Shown here piece by piece: positions 1-8,187 of a stretch of 64,000 bases of DNA (the stretch's first letter is position 1; each line of letters opens with the position of its first letter). The translations under genes were made by a program, and so were the position numbers. Source of the DNA: an uncultured Clostridia bacterium (lineage in GTDB: Bacteria > Bacillota > Clostridia > TANB77 > CAG-508). The notes under the pieces are model-generated. The model was given only the letters and a program-made list of their open reading frames with translations, was not told where the DNA came from and made no database searches. The stretch is from the NCBI GenBank assembly GCA_944387555.1, contig CALXFH010000003.1, positions 1 through 64,000 of the forward strand. Reading direction: 5' to 3'.

Positions 1-82
1 TATATGGCTCTTTTTCTCTTTTACACATAAGTATTTTATTTTCTTCTTTATTATAAACAATTATTATATTTAACTTTCTCAT
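1..82 (-). CDS. Nudix hydrolase, N-terminal fragment (cut by window edge)
   Basis: Only the first 27 residues are visible. They start with ATG at position 82, after a GGAGT ribosome binding site. The stretch NIIIVYNKEENKILMCKR is the usual first strand pair of 8-oxo-dGTP-type Nudix hydrolases, which is followed in the family by the Nudix box, here outside the window. It lies 13 bp downstream of the neighbouring acetyltransferase gene on the same strand, so the two are probably co-transcribed. The family is inferred from a short stretch only. Confidence 0.55.
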   Translation of the reverse strand, partial: MRKLNIIIVYNKEENKILMCKREKEPY

Positions 83-95
83 TTTTTACTCCAAT

Positions 96-509
96 CTACA
101 TTTTTAATATCATTCCTTCTCCTAAATTTGCTTCTTCTCTAGTTATGAACCCAAACTTTCTATAAAAATCCTCTACTCCTTTTGATGCTCCTAAATACGT
201 TCTTATACTAGGATTTAATTCTTTAAATTCATTAACCTTTTTTAAAATCATTTTCATTATATTTGTTCCTACTTTTTGTGATTGATACTCTGGAATAACC
301 ATTATATCTTGAATATATAGAAAAATAGTTTTATCTCCTATAATTCTTCCATATCCTATCATCTTGTCCCCATCATAAGCACAAATTGAATATAACGATT
401 TATTTAAAGCTATCTCTACTATTTTATTATCTCTTGTTCCCCATCCTACTGCATTTGTTATATAATTATACTCCTCTGATGTTGGTATTTTTTCTTTATA
501 TTCTACCAT
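96..509 (-). CDS. GNAT family N-acetyltransferase
   Basis: A 137-residue single-domain GNAT acetyltransferase that would transfer an acetyl group from acetyl-CoA to an unknown amine. The acetyl-CoA binding motif is at about residues 75-85 (YQSQKVGTNIM), and the C-terminal GVEDFYRKFGF is the usual strand 6-7 end of small GNATs. The start is ATG at 509 after AAAGGAGG. It overlaps the end of the upstream GNAT gene by 14 bp, so translation of the two is probably coupled. The substrate cannot be told from the sequence. Confidence 0.85.
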   Translation of the reverse strand: MVEYKEKIPTSEEYNYITNAVGWGTRDNKIVEIALNKSLYSICAYDGDKMIGYGRIIGDKTIFLYIQDIMVIPEYQSQKVGTNIMKMILKKVNEFKELNPSIRTYLGASKGVEDFYRKFGFITREEANLGEGMILKM

Positions 510-978
510 TATCTGCCTCCTTTAGATATAGAGTATATTCACTACTATCAAATTCATCTCCATATCCTCTACCTATTGTTTTAGTAAATCCTAATTTAAA
601 ATATATATGTTTAGCTATTTCATTATCATCTTCTACTCCTATTGTAAATTCAGTATAACCTTTACTTTTTAAATCATTTATACAATGATTAATTAATTTT
701 TGTCCCAAGCCTTTTCCTCTATAACCTTCATCTACTCTAAAAGCTTCTAAATATGCTCTTACTCCAAATTTTGCTTCTTTTTCCAGTTTATTACTTTTAT
801 AATTCGCTGTAACTTCTCCTATAATCTCTTCATTATTCTCTATTACAAATATATCTATTTCTTTATTTTTAAATTTTTCTAATTGCATTCTTTTATATTT
901 TTCCCATAGTTTCTCTTCTCCTGGAAATAATTTCTTTAATTTATCAAATTCTTCTATTCCTACTTTTCTAAATTTCAC
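496..978 (-). CDS. GNAT family N-acetyltransferase
   Basis: A 160-residue GNAT acetyltransferase. The pyrophosphate-binding loop RGKGLGQ is at residues 87-93, and the C-terminal AKHIYFKLGF is typical of the fold. The likely start is GTG at 978, preceded by GGAGGGGAG. It is the upstream member of an overlapping pair with a second GNAT, in the same transcription unit as a probable Nudix hydrolase. The acceptor substrate is unknown. Confidence 0.85.
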   Translation of the reverse strand: MKFRKVGIEEFDKLKKLFPGEEKLWEKYKRMQLEKFKNKEIDIFVIENNEEIIGEVTANYKSNKLEKEAKFGVRAYLEAFRVDEGYRGKGLGQKLINHCINDLKSKGYTEFTIGVEDDNEIAKHIYFKLGFTKTIGRGYGDEFDSSEYTLYLKEADNGRI

Positions 979-1095
979 AACTCCCCTCCATTTTATTTTT
1001 TAATGTTCATTTTCTTAAATATTATATGCTTTCTATTTAGTTCTTTTATTTTATTTCTATTTTTAAATTTTCTTCAATTTCATCTTCACATGCTT

Positions 1096-1617
1096 TCATA
1101 CTTGTAATGTTCTATCTAATAAAGTATCTAATTCCCAACCTAATTGTTCTGCACCAGTTCTAATAGTATCTCTTGAACAACCAGCTGCAAATTTTTTATC
1201 TTTAAATTTCTTCTTCAAACTTTTAAGTTCCATATCTTTTGTACTTTTAGATGGTCTCATTTTTGCTGCAGCCCAAATAATTCCTGTTAACTCATCTACT
1301 GCAAATAAAATTTTTTCCATTTTCTTTTCTGGTTTTACATCTGAACAAATTCCGTATCCATGACTACAAATAGCATGTACCATATCTTCACTTGCATTAA
1401 TTTCTTTTAATAACTCTGGTGCTTTTTTACAATGTTCATCTGGATATTGTTCAAAGTCAACATCATGTAATAATCCTACTTCTCCCCAAAAATCTTCATC
1501 TTCTCCTTCCTCTTTTGCAAAATATCTCATAACAGCTTCTACTGTTAAAGCATGTCTTATGTGAAATTCCTCCTTATTGTATTTTTTTAATAAATTAATT
1601 GCATCTTTTCTTTCCAT
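1096..1617 (-). CDS. HD domain phosphohydrolase
   Basis: A 173-residue HD-superfamily protein. His-19/22 in HIRHAL and the His-51/Asp-52 pair in GLLHDVDFEQYP form the metal-binding signature, followed by a third histidine region (ICSHGYG). Small HD proteins of this kind are metal-dependent phosphohydrolases, often acting on nucleotides, but the substrate is not evident. The start follows AGGAGGAAG. It lies 37 bp from the start of the downstream RNA methyltransferase gene. Confidence 0.8.
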   Translation of the reverse strand: MERKDAINLLKKYNKEEFHIRHALTVEAVMRYFAKEEGEDEDFWGEVGLLHDVDFEQYPDEHCKKAPELLKEINASEDMVHAICSHGYGICSDVKPEKKMEKILFAVDELTGIIWAAAKMRPSKSTKDMELKSLKKKFKDKKFAAGCSRDTIRTGAEQLGWELDTLLDRTLQV

Positions 1618-1654
1618 AACAATCTTCCTCCTATATATTAATTTTTTATTATCA

Positions 1655-3013
1655 TTACTTTAATTTAAGAAATGTAATTACTTCACAATGCTTGCTAAAC
1701 GGAAACATATCAACAGGTTTTATCATTTTAATTTCATACTTTTCTTCTAATTTAGCTAAGTCTCTAACTAGCGTTGCTGGGTTACAACTAATATACACTA
1801 GTTTTTTAGGACTAACTTTTAAAATGTTTTCTATACTTTTATTATCTAATCCCTTTCTTGGTGGGTCTATCATAATAATATCTGGTATAATTTTTTTATT
1901 ATTTATTAAATCGTCTAATACTTCTTCTACATCTCCTGCAATAAACTCTGTATTATCTACTTTGTTTAATTTAGCATTCTCTTCGGCATCTTTTACAGCT
2001 TCTTCAACAATTTCTATTCCATAAACCTTTTTTGCATATTTTGACATAAATAGTGAAATTGCACCAATTCCACAATATAAGTCAAAAACAATATCAGCTT
2101 TAGAAATATCAGCCGCTTCTACCCCAATATTATATAACTTCTCTGCCTGAACAGGATTTACTTGGTAAAAAGAAAGTGGTGATATTTTGAACTCATAATC
2201 TCCTAAAATATCTCTTATGTATCCATTTCCATATAAATTAATATTTTCTTTTCCCATAATAACATTAGTATTTTTAGTGTTAATATTTTTTACAATTGAT
2301 TTTACATTTGGAAACTTTTCTAAAACTTCTTTTACCAATTCATCTTCTTTTGGAATTTCTCTACCATTTATAACTAAAACTAGCATTACTTCATTTGTTT
2401 TAATACCAACCTTTGTTACAATATGTCTAATTAAGCCTTTTCTAGCTTTCTCATCATATATAGAAATACCATTTTTCTTAATAAATTCTAAAACAAATTT
2501 AGCTAATTTTTGGCTTGCTTTATTTTGAATTAAACATTCTTTAATTGGAATAATTTCATGTGTTCTATTTGCAAAAACTCCGATAATAGGATTTCCTTCT
2601 TTATCTAGTCCTACTGGATATTGTGCTTTATTCCTATAAAATAAAGGATTCTCCATTTCAACAGTTTCTTCTACTTCTATTTTTTCTTTTAAAGTCTTAT
2701 TTACTAAACTTTGTACTGCATTTTGTTTCATTTTAAGTGTTTCATTATATTCAACATGTCTTAAATCACAACCACCACAACGCTTGTAGGTTTCACAATC
2801 ACTTGTTTTTCTATATTTTGATGGTTTTATTATTTCCAAAGCTTTTCCAAATGCATGTGATTTTAAAACTTTAACTATTAATATTTTTACTTTTTCACCT
2901 TTTATAGTGTTTGGTATAAATATTGTAAAACCATCTATTTTAGCAATTCCTTCTCCTTCAAAACCATTGTCCATTATTTCTACTACATATTCTTTATTCT
3001 TTTCTACTGGCAT
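1655..3013 (-). CDS. rlmD: 23S rRNA (uracil-5-)-methyltransferase, RlmD/RumA family
   Basis: A 452-residue SAM-dependent enzyme that would methylate C5 of uridine in 23S rRNA. An N-terminal TRAM RNA-binding domain occupies about residues 1-60. Cys73, Cys79, Cys82 and Cys160 match the four [4Fe-4S] ligands of the family. The SAM loop is FDLYCGIGAISLF, followed by DPPRKGLD and the catalytic cysteine in SCNPATLVRDL. In Firmicutes the single homologue may modify two sites (RlmCD), so the exact target uridine is not certain. The start follows AGGAGAG. Confidence 0.92.
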   Translation of the reverse strand: MPVEKNKEYVVEIMDNGFEGEGIAKIDGFTIFIPNTIKGEKVKILIVKVLKSHAFGKALEIIKPSKYRKTSDCETYKRCGGCDLRHVEYNETLKMKQNAVQSLVNKTLKEKIEVEETVEMENPLFYRNKAQYPVGLDKEGNPIIGVFANRTHEIIPIKECLIQNKASQKLAKFVLEFIKKNGISIYDEKARKGLIRHIVTKVGIKTNEVMLVLVINGREIPKEDELVKEVLEKFPNVKSIVKNINTKNTNVIMGKENINLYGNGYIRDILGDYEFKISPLSFYQVNPVQAEKLYNIGVEAADISKADIVFDLYCGIGAISLFMSKYAKKVYGIEIVEEAVKDAEENAKLNKVDNTEFIAGDVEEVLDDLINNKKIIPDIIMIDPPRKGLDNKSIENILKVSPKKLVYISCNPATLVRDLAKLEEKYEIKMIKPVDMFPFSKHCEVITFLKLK

Positions 3014-3022
3014 TTTTCTCTC

Positions 3023-3514
3023 CTACTTTTTTATATAATCTATCATTTCATCTAAGTTTTTGCTATTTACAAAACTTGCACCTTCGTTAAATATTCTAAT
3101 TAGTTCTTCACTACCGTCTTTACCCTTATTATTTTTTTCTAAAGCATTTCCAACTATCTTTATGATAAGCTTCTTATAACCTTTTAGATTTTTAAAATTA
3201 ATTCCTCCTCTTAAGTAAAATAGTTTTTCTTCTTCCAAACCATTTGACTTTCTTAAAGACTCTATGTAATTATCCTCTTTTGGAAAAGCACCAACTGCTC
3301 CATAACATTTTACTTTATATTTGTTTCTTACTTTATTTACTCCTTTTATACTACCTGCACATATCCAAGCCAAATACACTATTTCATCTTGTTTATTTAA
3401 TTTTTTCTTTGCTTCTTCTAATGTATAACAAGGAATATTTAGTTTATCGGATAAATTTTCAGCATATTCTTTTGTAAAACCCGTTTCACTTTTATATACA
3501 ATTGCTTTTACCAA
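3023..3514 (-). CDS. flavodoxin-like protein
   Basis: A 163-residue protein with a flavodoxin fold signature: an N-terminal beta strand and FMN phosphate-binding loop in AIVYKSETGFTKEYAE, then a typical alternating fold. It may be a protoporphyrinogen-oxidase-like or electron-transfer flavodoxin. It is close to rlmD (9 bp gap) and read in the same direction. The partner is unknown. Confidence 0.75.
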   Translation of the reverse strand: MVKAIVYKSETGFTKEYAENLSDKLNIPCYTLEEAKKKLNKQDEIVYLAWICAGSIKGVNKVRNKYKVKCYGAVGAFPKEDNYIESLRKSNGLEEEKLFYLRGGINFKNLKGYKKLIIKIVGNALEKNNKGKDGSEELIRIFNEGASFVNSKNLDEMIDYIKK

Positions 3515-3555
3515 TATAATTTCCTCCTACCTGTATATAATATCACAAATATTCA

Positions 3556-3646
3556 TTTGAGACAAATAGGGACGGGGCATTTTTGTTTCATTTTGTAAAA
3601 TAATGGAAAAGTGAGACAAATAGGCCCGTCCCCTATTGTCTCACAT
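3556..3646. repeat. REP-like inverted repeat with GAGACAAATAGG arms
   Basis: Two copies of GAGACAAATAGG lie at about 3558 and 3612, and GGGACGGG pairs with CCCGTCCC. The second copy forms a hairpin with CCTATTGTCTCAC. Such GGGACG-rich palindromes occur as scattered REP elements in Clostridia. The last codons and the stop of the TVP38-type gene lie inside the repeat, so insertion has probably replaced its original 3' end. Confidence 0.6.
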
Positions 3647-4361
3647 CATCTAATATTTCTTTTGTCAATTTTGTTTTATCTCTTTTTTCTGCAATAAATA
3701 TTATTATTCCTACTAATAAAAATGTTAATGCATATAAAATAACTCCAAACTTCCAATTCCCTTCTACTATACTAGAGCCCGCAACTGTTGAAGATATAAA
3801 AGATGGAATTCTTGCAAATGTTGAAATAACTATAAATCTTAATGGTTTTATTGGAAGTAATCCTCCAATATATACTAATAAGTCTTTTGGCGTACCTGGA
3901 ATTAGGAATAATATTAACATTATATATTCTATTTTCTTAGAATTTTTAAATAATTTACTATTTTCTAGTTTCTTTATCTTTTCTTCACTACATACTCCAT
4001 ATACAAAACTTCTTCCTAATTTTCTTACTGTAAAAAATATTAATGCTGTAACCAAAAATACTGATATAAGTAAAAATACCAATCCTCCTATTGGTCCATA
4101 ACACATTCCTGCTAATATTTCTATTGGCTCTCCTGGAAGTATTGGAAGTAATATTTGTACTGCCTGTAATCCTAACAAAATAAGCATTCCTGTAAATCCT
4201 GAAGATTGTATTTCTTGTTTAAAAGTTTCTCTTCCTTGAGGATCAAATAATTTTTTTGCCATTGGAAACAAATATATTGTTAAAGCAATTAATAAAAGAA
4301 TTGCAATTATTAATATTACTATTTTTAATACTTTATATTTCTTTTTCTCTTCGTTACTCAA
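3633..4361 (-). CDS. TVP38/TMEM64 family (DedA-like) membrane protein
   Basis: A 242-residue integral membrane protein. An N-terminal membrane segment at about residues 13-30 is followed by the SNARE-associated/VTT domain with the conserved PGEPIEILAG and FLIPGTPKDLLVY motifs. DedA/TVP38 proteins are linked to lipid flipping and envelope homeostasis; the specific role here is unknown. The start is TTG at 4361 after AAAGGAG. The C-terminus runs into a REP-like hairpin. Confidence 0.85.
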   Translation of the reverse strand: MSNEEKKKYKVLKIVILIIAILLLIALTIYLFPMAKKLFDPQGRETFKQEIQSSGFTGMLILLGLQAVQILLPILPGEPIEILAGMCYGPIGGLVFLLISVFLVTALIFFTVRKLGRSFVYGVCSEEKIKKLENSKLFKNSKKIEYIMLILFLIPGTPKDLLVYIGGLLPIKPLRFIVISTFARIPSFISSTVAGSSIVEGNWKFGVILYALTFLLVGIIIFIAEKRDKTKLTKEILDDVRQ

Positions 4362-4486
4362 GATTCTATCTCCTTTTTATTGCTAAACTAGATAATATTA
4401 TAGCATATAATATTAATATTGCAAATAATAGTAAGATTATTAATTAATTCTTAAGAATTCATATTATTTTTATAATTTATAAAAGA

Positions 4487-4520
4487 AAAACTAAATTCCA
4501 AAAAATTAGAATTTAGTTTC
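4487..4520 (-). terminator. rho-independent terminator
   Basis: An 11-bp stem (AAACTAAATTC paired with GAATTTAGTTT), followed on the minus strand by a T-rich run. It lies downstream of the DIP1984-like gene. Confidence 0.6.
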
Positions 4521-4530
4521 CCTTTTCGGC

Positions 4531-4724
4531 TATCTTTCTATATATTTATTTGACAAATCATCCATAATAATATTCACATCTAACATATTTAATAATATGT
4601 GTTTAATTGTAATTTTAACTTGTAACAAAACAAATAAATTGTGAATTGTTTATAATCCTTAATTTGTATTTGAATTATATATTTCTTTTTAAAATCCTAA
4701 TATTTACATGTATATAGAAAGATA
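4531..4724. repeat. MITE-like sequence with 14-bp terminal inverted repeats
   Basis: The perfect inverted repeats TATCTTTCTATATA (4531-4544) and TATATAGAAAGATA (4711-4724) enclose about 166 bp of very A+T-rich DNA with no open reading frame. The size and arrangement resemble a miniature inverted-repeat element. The bases around it do not show a clear target duplication. The rest of the 4.36-4.79 kb gap shows nothing else. Confidence 0.4.
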
Positions 4725-4786
4725 ACCATAGGCTGTTTGTTTCTTTCACATTTACCTTATTGAATAACTTTATAAGCACCTATTTT

Positions 4787-5293
4787 TTATATATCTACAT
4801 CAAATTCTATAGAATTTAATTTAGATATCTCAAAGTCTGTGTCTTGGATTTTTTGTTCTATTTCTTTGTATTCTTTTTCTATTTCGTTTGCATCAAAGTT
4901 AATTGTTTTACACTCGAAATAAGAGTTGTTTACTTCTGTAATTCTTCTTTTGCTATTTTTCTTTGTCATTAGAAAATCATATACCATTTTCATTTTTCTT
5001 AAATTACTATTATCAATAATAGCCTCTTGAATTGTTCTTCCATCTGGTAGTTTAAATGTATTATTTTTCTCATGTATTATTGATTTTATTTTTGTAAGTC
5101 TTTCTCTAGTATTTTTGTATTCTTCTAAAGCTTTTGTAAAGTTATCTTTGTAGTCTTCAATTATGTTTACAGTTCCGTTTAATTCTTGTGTTGAAACACT
5201 GTAAGCATTGTCCTTTACTTCGTAGCCTAGGGAAGAAAATTTTCTTTCCTCCTCTGCAGCAATACTCATAAGATTTGCTAAATTAGTTTTCAT
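4787..5293 (-). CDS. DIP1984 (septicolysin)-like protein
   Basis: A 168-residue, mostly helical protein. The segment KLPDGRTIQEAIIDNSNLR and the later charged helix ending KIQDTDFE follow the order of conserved blocks in DIP1984/septicolysin-like proteins (DGRT..A, then a long helix and IQ..NW). Similarity is partial, so the assignment is tentative and no function is established. It starts after AAAGGAGG, 31 bp downstream of dinD, and is probably co-transcribed with it. Confidence 0.5.
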   Translation of the reverse strand: MKTNLANLMSIAAEEERKFSSLGYEVKDNAYSVSTQELNGTVNIIEDYKDNFTKALEEYKNTRERLTKIKSIIHEKNNTFKLPDGRTIQEAIIDNSNLRKMKMVYDFLMTKKNSKRRITEVNNSYFECKTINFDANEIEKEYKEIEQKIQDTDFEISKLNSIEFDVDI

Positions 5294-5324
5294 AGCTATT
5301 CCTCCTTTAATTTTAATATTTATT

Positions 5325-6152
5325 TTATTGTTTTTTTAAACTCATTTTATTTTCCTTTTCAAGTTGCTTTAAACTCTTTTTAGGTGTAGGTAAATCCTCT
5401 GGCATTGTTCCGCCTGCTTCTTTAATAGCATTTCTAACAATTTTTCCAATTTTATTATGGGTATCACAAGCTCTTTTCTCGTTATCTACTTTATCTCTTT
5501 TTAATCTTGCTTCAGTTTGTGTAATACGAAATAGATTTGCTGCAAGTTCTTCACTTCCCATATTATCTAAAATATCCTCTCTATATCTTAAGCCTTTTCT
5601 TTTTGCAATATCATCTGCTGTTTCTCCATTATATAAACCTTTATATCCACAATTATGGAATTTATCAAAATTCTTAACACCTGCATTTTTAGCTGCTTGA
5701 TTAAGTGAGTAATTTCCTTTTCTAGTTAGATTTCTCTGATAAAATCTCTTTTCATCTTCTGTTAATAAACTATATTCTTTTTCACTAATTTCTTGTTTTC
5801 TAGTTTGAACTGCAAAATATGTTTGTGCAAGACTTATTACTTTTTTTCTTGGGTCACCATTTTGTGCAATTAAATAACAAGCATATCGAGTTAACTTATA
5901 ATCTATTTGTTTTCTCTTAGCTCCAGAACCTATCTCTACCATTTTGTCGGCGTCGACAAAATGATAGGCCTCACTTATACCAGTGTTTTCACAAGCTTTT
6001 TTGGCTTTTTCTATTACATTGTTAAATTTTCTCCATTCTTTATAATCTAGAACTACTTGTAATTCTCTTGCATACCAAAATTCAATTCCATTTTCATCAA
6101 CATGTTTTATATCCTCAAAAGTTTTATTAGTATAATTTTCTAGTTCTTTCAT
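5325..6152 (-). CDS. dinD: DNA damage-inducible protein D (BRO-N domain)
   Basis: A 275-residue protein with the N-terminal BRO domain: FWYARELQVVLDYKEWRKF, then KLTRYACYLIAQNGDPRK. The C-terminal half is the DinD-specific region. E. coli DinD inhibits RecA filaments and is LexA-regulated; the same role here is an inference. It is the first gene of a two-gene unit with the DIP1984-like gene, next to the disrupted tRNA-Leu and so just outside the integrated element. Confidence 0.88.
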   Translation of the reverse strand: MKELENYTNKTFEDIKHVDENGIEFWYARELQVVLDYKEWRKFNNVIEKAKKACENTGISEAYHFVDADKMVEIGSGAKRKQIDYKLTRYACYLIAQNGDPRKKVISLAQTYFAVQTRKQEISEKEYSLLTEDEKRFYQRNLTRKGNYSLNQAAKNAGVKNFDKFHNCGYKGLYNGETADDIAKRKGLRYREDILDNMGSEELAANLFRITQTEARLKRDKVDNEKRACDTHNKIGKIVRNAIKEAGGTMPEDLPTPKKSLKQLEKENKMSLKKQ

Positions 6153-6353
6153 CTACATCATCTCCATTTTTATTTTACTATTATATTACATGTTAATAAA
6201 TAAGTAAATGCAGCTTTAAAAATCTATTTACTACATTTAATCATTTAACCAAACTTTTTCAATTGTGGAAATATTAAGATTTATAATTTTATGAAATTCA
6301 TCTGAATGTAAAAAATAATAATTTTTAAGTATTTTATGAATGTATAAATTTAA

Positions 6354-6405
6354 TGGTGCGGATGAAGGGACTTGAACCCCCACGCCATAGGCACTGGTTC
6401 CTAAG
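6354..6405 (-). pseudogene. 3' half of a split tRNA-Leu(UAG) gene
   Basis: On the minus strand this gives the anticodon loop CTTAGGA, variable arm, T arm and acceptor ATCCGC-ACCA. Its acceptor pairs perfectly with GCGGAT at the 5' fragment 9.8 kb away (16191-16236), but not with the G at the sixth pair of the intact copy at 16156. The two halves are therefore one former gene, cut by insertion of the 6.4-16.2 kb element. It has no 5' half here and cannot give a tRNA. Confidence 0.88.
6392..6405. other. attachment-site core, left copy
   Basis: CACTGGTTCCTAAG is identical to 16191-16204 and covers the anticodon loop and 3' anticodon stem of tRNA-Leu(UAG). It is the expected crossover core of a tyrosine integrase. 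Confidence 0.85.
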
Positions 6406-6605
6406 TCTAGTTGCTTAAACCATACAAAACCAGAAAAAACCAAATTAACCTTTAAATTCCAATAAAAATAGTTGTTATTTATTTTTTACAATTATTATTA
6501 ATTTTTTATATTATAACATGCAATTGGTTAATTTGTTAGAAAAAATTTAAAAAAATGTTAGAAATTTTTTAATATATTATTAAGTAAGCTACGACGAAAA
6601 TATGA

Positions 6606-6650
6606 AAAAAATTGATTCCTCGCATTTAGTAAGAGGATTCAATTTTTTTT
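6606..6650. terminator. terminator-like hairpin at element left end
   Basis: ATTGATTCCTC pairs with GAGGATTCAAT (one mismatch) across a short loop, flanked by A and T runs on both sides. It can work in either direction. Confidence 0.5.
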
Positions 6651-6795
6651 ATCAAATAATTGGACTCAATTATTTGATACCTATAAAATTTTTTATTAAG
6701 CATTAATGAAAAATTTTACTTATATTAATACTTGCGTTAAGCAAGTATTAATATATTATGATAAATTTTTTAATGCAATTAAATAATTTATCATA
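6651..6795. repeat. cluster of palindromes upstream of oriT
   Basis: The inverted repeat ATCAAATAATTG (6651-6662/6667-6678) has a 4-nt loop. A 15-bp perfect inverted repeat, TATATTAATACTTGC (6721-6735/6741-6755), has a 5-nt loop. Between and after them lie weaker palindromes with AAAATTTTTTATTAA and GATAAATT arms. This density of hairpins beside a relaxase gene suggests a role in transfer-strand processing or lagging-strand priming; that is inference. Confidence 0.5.
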
Positions 6796-6830
6796 TAAAA
6801 GGGTTGTAGGGATTTTCCCTGCCACACATC

Positions 6831-6875
6831 AGAACACTTTTTTTAAAAAGTGTTCTAGTGTGTTAGAACACTTTT
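6831..6875 (+). other. oriT: origin of transfer (oriT) of the pMV158/MobV type
   Basis: Three copies of the half-site AGAACACTTTT, in alternating orientation, make two overlapping hairpins (6831-6856 and 6846-6875). The loop of the second carries TAGTGTGTTA at 6856-6865, identical to the nick region TAGTGTG/TTA known for the pMV158 MobM relaxase. The expected nick is between 6862 and 6863. The MobV relaxase gene starts 41 bp downstream. Overlapping, mutually exclusive hairpins are also a feature of pMV158 oriT. Confidence 0.85.
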
Positions 6876-6915
6876 AATTTAGTGTTTATTTAGAATTGTC
6901 AAAGGAGGTTTTAAT

Positions 6916-7851
6916 ATGAGTTATGCTATTATAAGGAATACCAACTATAAGATAAAAAATCTAGCCGGAATTTATCGTCATAACGAGAGGAAAAATACAA
7001 ATTATTCTAACAAAGATATTAATAAAAATAGTACAATTAAAAATTACTCTTTAAAAAAACCTAAGACTACTTATGAGAAATTATTTAAAATTATTAAAGA
7101 AGAATATAATTTAAAAGGTCAAATAAAATCTGTTAGCAATGTGGCTTGTGAATATATAATTACTTCTGATAAAGAATTTTTTGAGGATATTGGACAAGAA
7201 GAAACAAAAAGATTTTTTAAAACTGCTTATTCTTTTGTTTGTAATTATAAAAATTTAGGAGAACAATATATTTTATCTGCTAAAGTTCATATGGACGAAA
7301 AAACACCTCATATGCATATTGTTTTTATTCCTGTAATTCATACTAAAGATAAAAAAGGAAATAATATTGATAAAATTGCTTGTAGTATGTTTTGGAAAGG
7401 AAAAAATAGCTACAAAATATTACAAGATACATTTTATGACTATATGATTTCTAACGGTTTTAATTTAGAAAGAGGCAAAGAATCCGATAAAAAACATATA
7501 TCAACAGAACATCTAAAAAATTTAACTCACTATGACCAAATAAAAAAAGAAATAGAAAATACTCCAATTAAACCAATAGAAACAAATTCTTTAGATGTAG
7601 CATTAAAAGAAAATAAAAAACTTGTTAATCATTGTAATAGATTACGTGAATATTGTATTACCTCTGCCCTTACTTATGAAAAATGTGATAATTATAAAAA
7701 CGAAATAAATAACTTGAAAAAAGAAAATTCTAAACTAAAAAATAAAATTAAATTTTTAAAAGAAAAAATGATTTCAACTTTAAAAAGAATAAGTATTGTA
7801 TTTAAAATCCCAGAAAAAATACTTATTGATTTTTTAGACAAAAATCGATAA
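6916..7851 (+). CDS. mobV: MobV family relaxase (Pre/Mob)
   Basis: A 311-residue relaxase that would nick the adjacent oriT and pilot the single strand to a recipient. It has the MobV N-terminal motif (SYAIIRNTNYKIKNLAGIYRH) and the catalytic metal-binding motif HxDExxPHxH at residues 125-134 (HMDEKTPHMH). The C-terminal 70 residues form a lysine-rich coiled coil. The start follows AAAGGAGG. Unlike the broken relaxase at 38.8-40.2 kb, this one is intact. Confidence 0.93.
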   Translation: MSYAIIRNTNYKIKNLAGIYRHNERKNTNYSNKDINKNSTIKNYSLKKPKTTYEKLFKIIKEEYNLKGQIKSVSNVACEYIITSDKEFFEDIGQEETKRFFKTAYSFVCNYKNLGEQYILSAKVHMDEKTPHMHIVFIPVIHTKDKKGNNIDKIACSMFWKGKNSYKILQDTFYDYMISNGFNLERGKESDKKHISTEHLKNLTHYDQIKKEIENTPIKPIETNSLDVALKENKKLVNHCNRLREYCITSALTYEKCDNYKNEINNLKKENSKLKNKIKFLKEKMISTLKRISIVFKIPEKILIDFLDKNR

Positions 7852-7860
7852 TTTCTTATA

Positions 7861-7930
7861 CTATTCGCTTTATTAGGGATATATGTATAAAAAAATAATT
7901 GTACAATAATATCTATAATAAAGCGAATAG
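7861..7930. promoter_or_regulatory. 15-bp inverted repeat upstream of XRE regulator
   Basis: CTATTCGCTTTATTA (7861-7875) and its perfect complement (7916-7930) flank 40 bp immediately before the XRE gene, and the second arm reaches to its ribosome binding site. The spacing of half-sites suggests an autoregulatory operator, or a terminator for the relaxase transcript. Confidence 0.5.
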
Positions 7931-7939
7931 GTGATAGTT

Positions 7940-8185
7940 ATGAAAATAAACAAATATAATAATTTTAAGAATGTTTCTGGAAGTGTATTAAGAGATTTAA
8001 GGCAAAAGGCAAATATTTCTCAACAAGAATTAGCTCAAAAACTTCAATTAGAAGGTATTAATTTAACAGCAAAAGAAATTTCAAAAATTGAAACTAATAA
8101 CAGATTAGTACAAGATTTTGAATTATTTGCTTTTGCAAAAATTTTTAATGTGTCTACAGATATTTTTAATTCAAAGAACGGTTAA
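7940..8185 (+). CDS. XRE-family transcriptional regulator
   Basis: An 81-residue DNA-binding protein consisting almost entirely of one Cro/CI helix-turn-helix (LRDLRQKANISQQELAQKL, then KEISKIETNNR). I take ATG at 7940, preceded by AGGTGAT, rather than the upstream GTG. It lies between the relaxase gene and a convergent small gene, after a 15-bp inverted repeat that may be its operator. It probably controls element transfer or integrase genes; the target is inferred. Confidence 0.85.
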   Translation: MKINKYNNFKNVSGSVLRDLRQKANISQQELAQKLQLEGINLTAKEISKIETNNRLVQDFELFAFAKIFNVSTDIFNSKNG

Positions 8186-8187
8186 TT

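Noticed and set aside
6237-6443. A 68-codon reading frame across the tRNA-Leu fragment
   Set aside because: It reads through a tRNA gene fragment and has no ribosome binding site; it is a chance frame.
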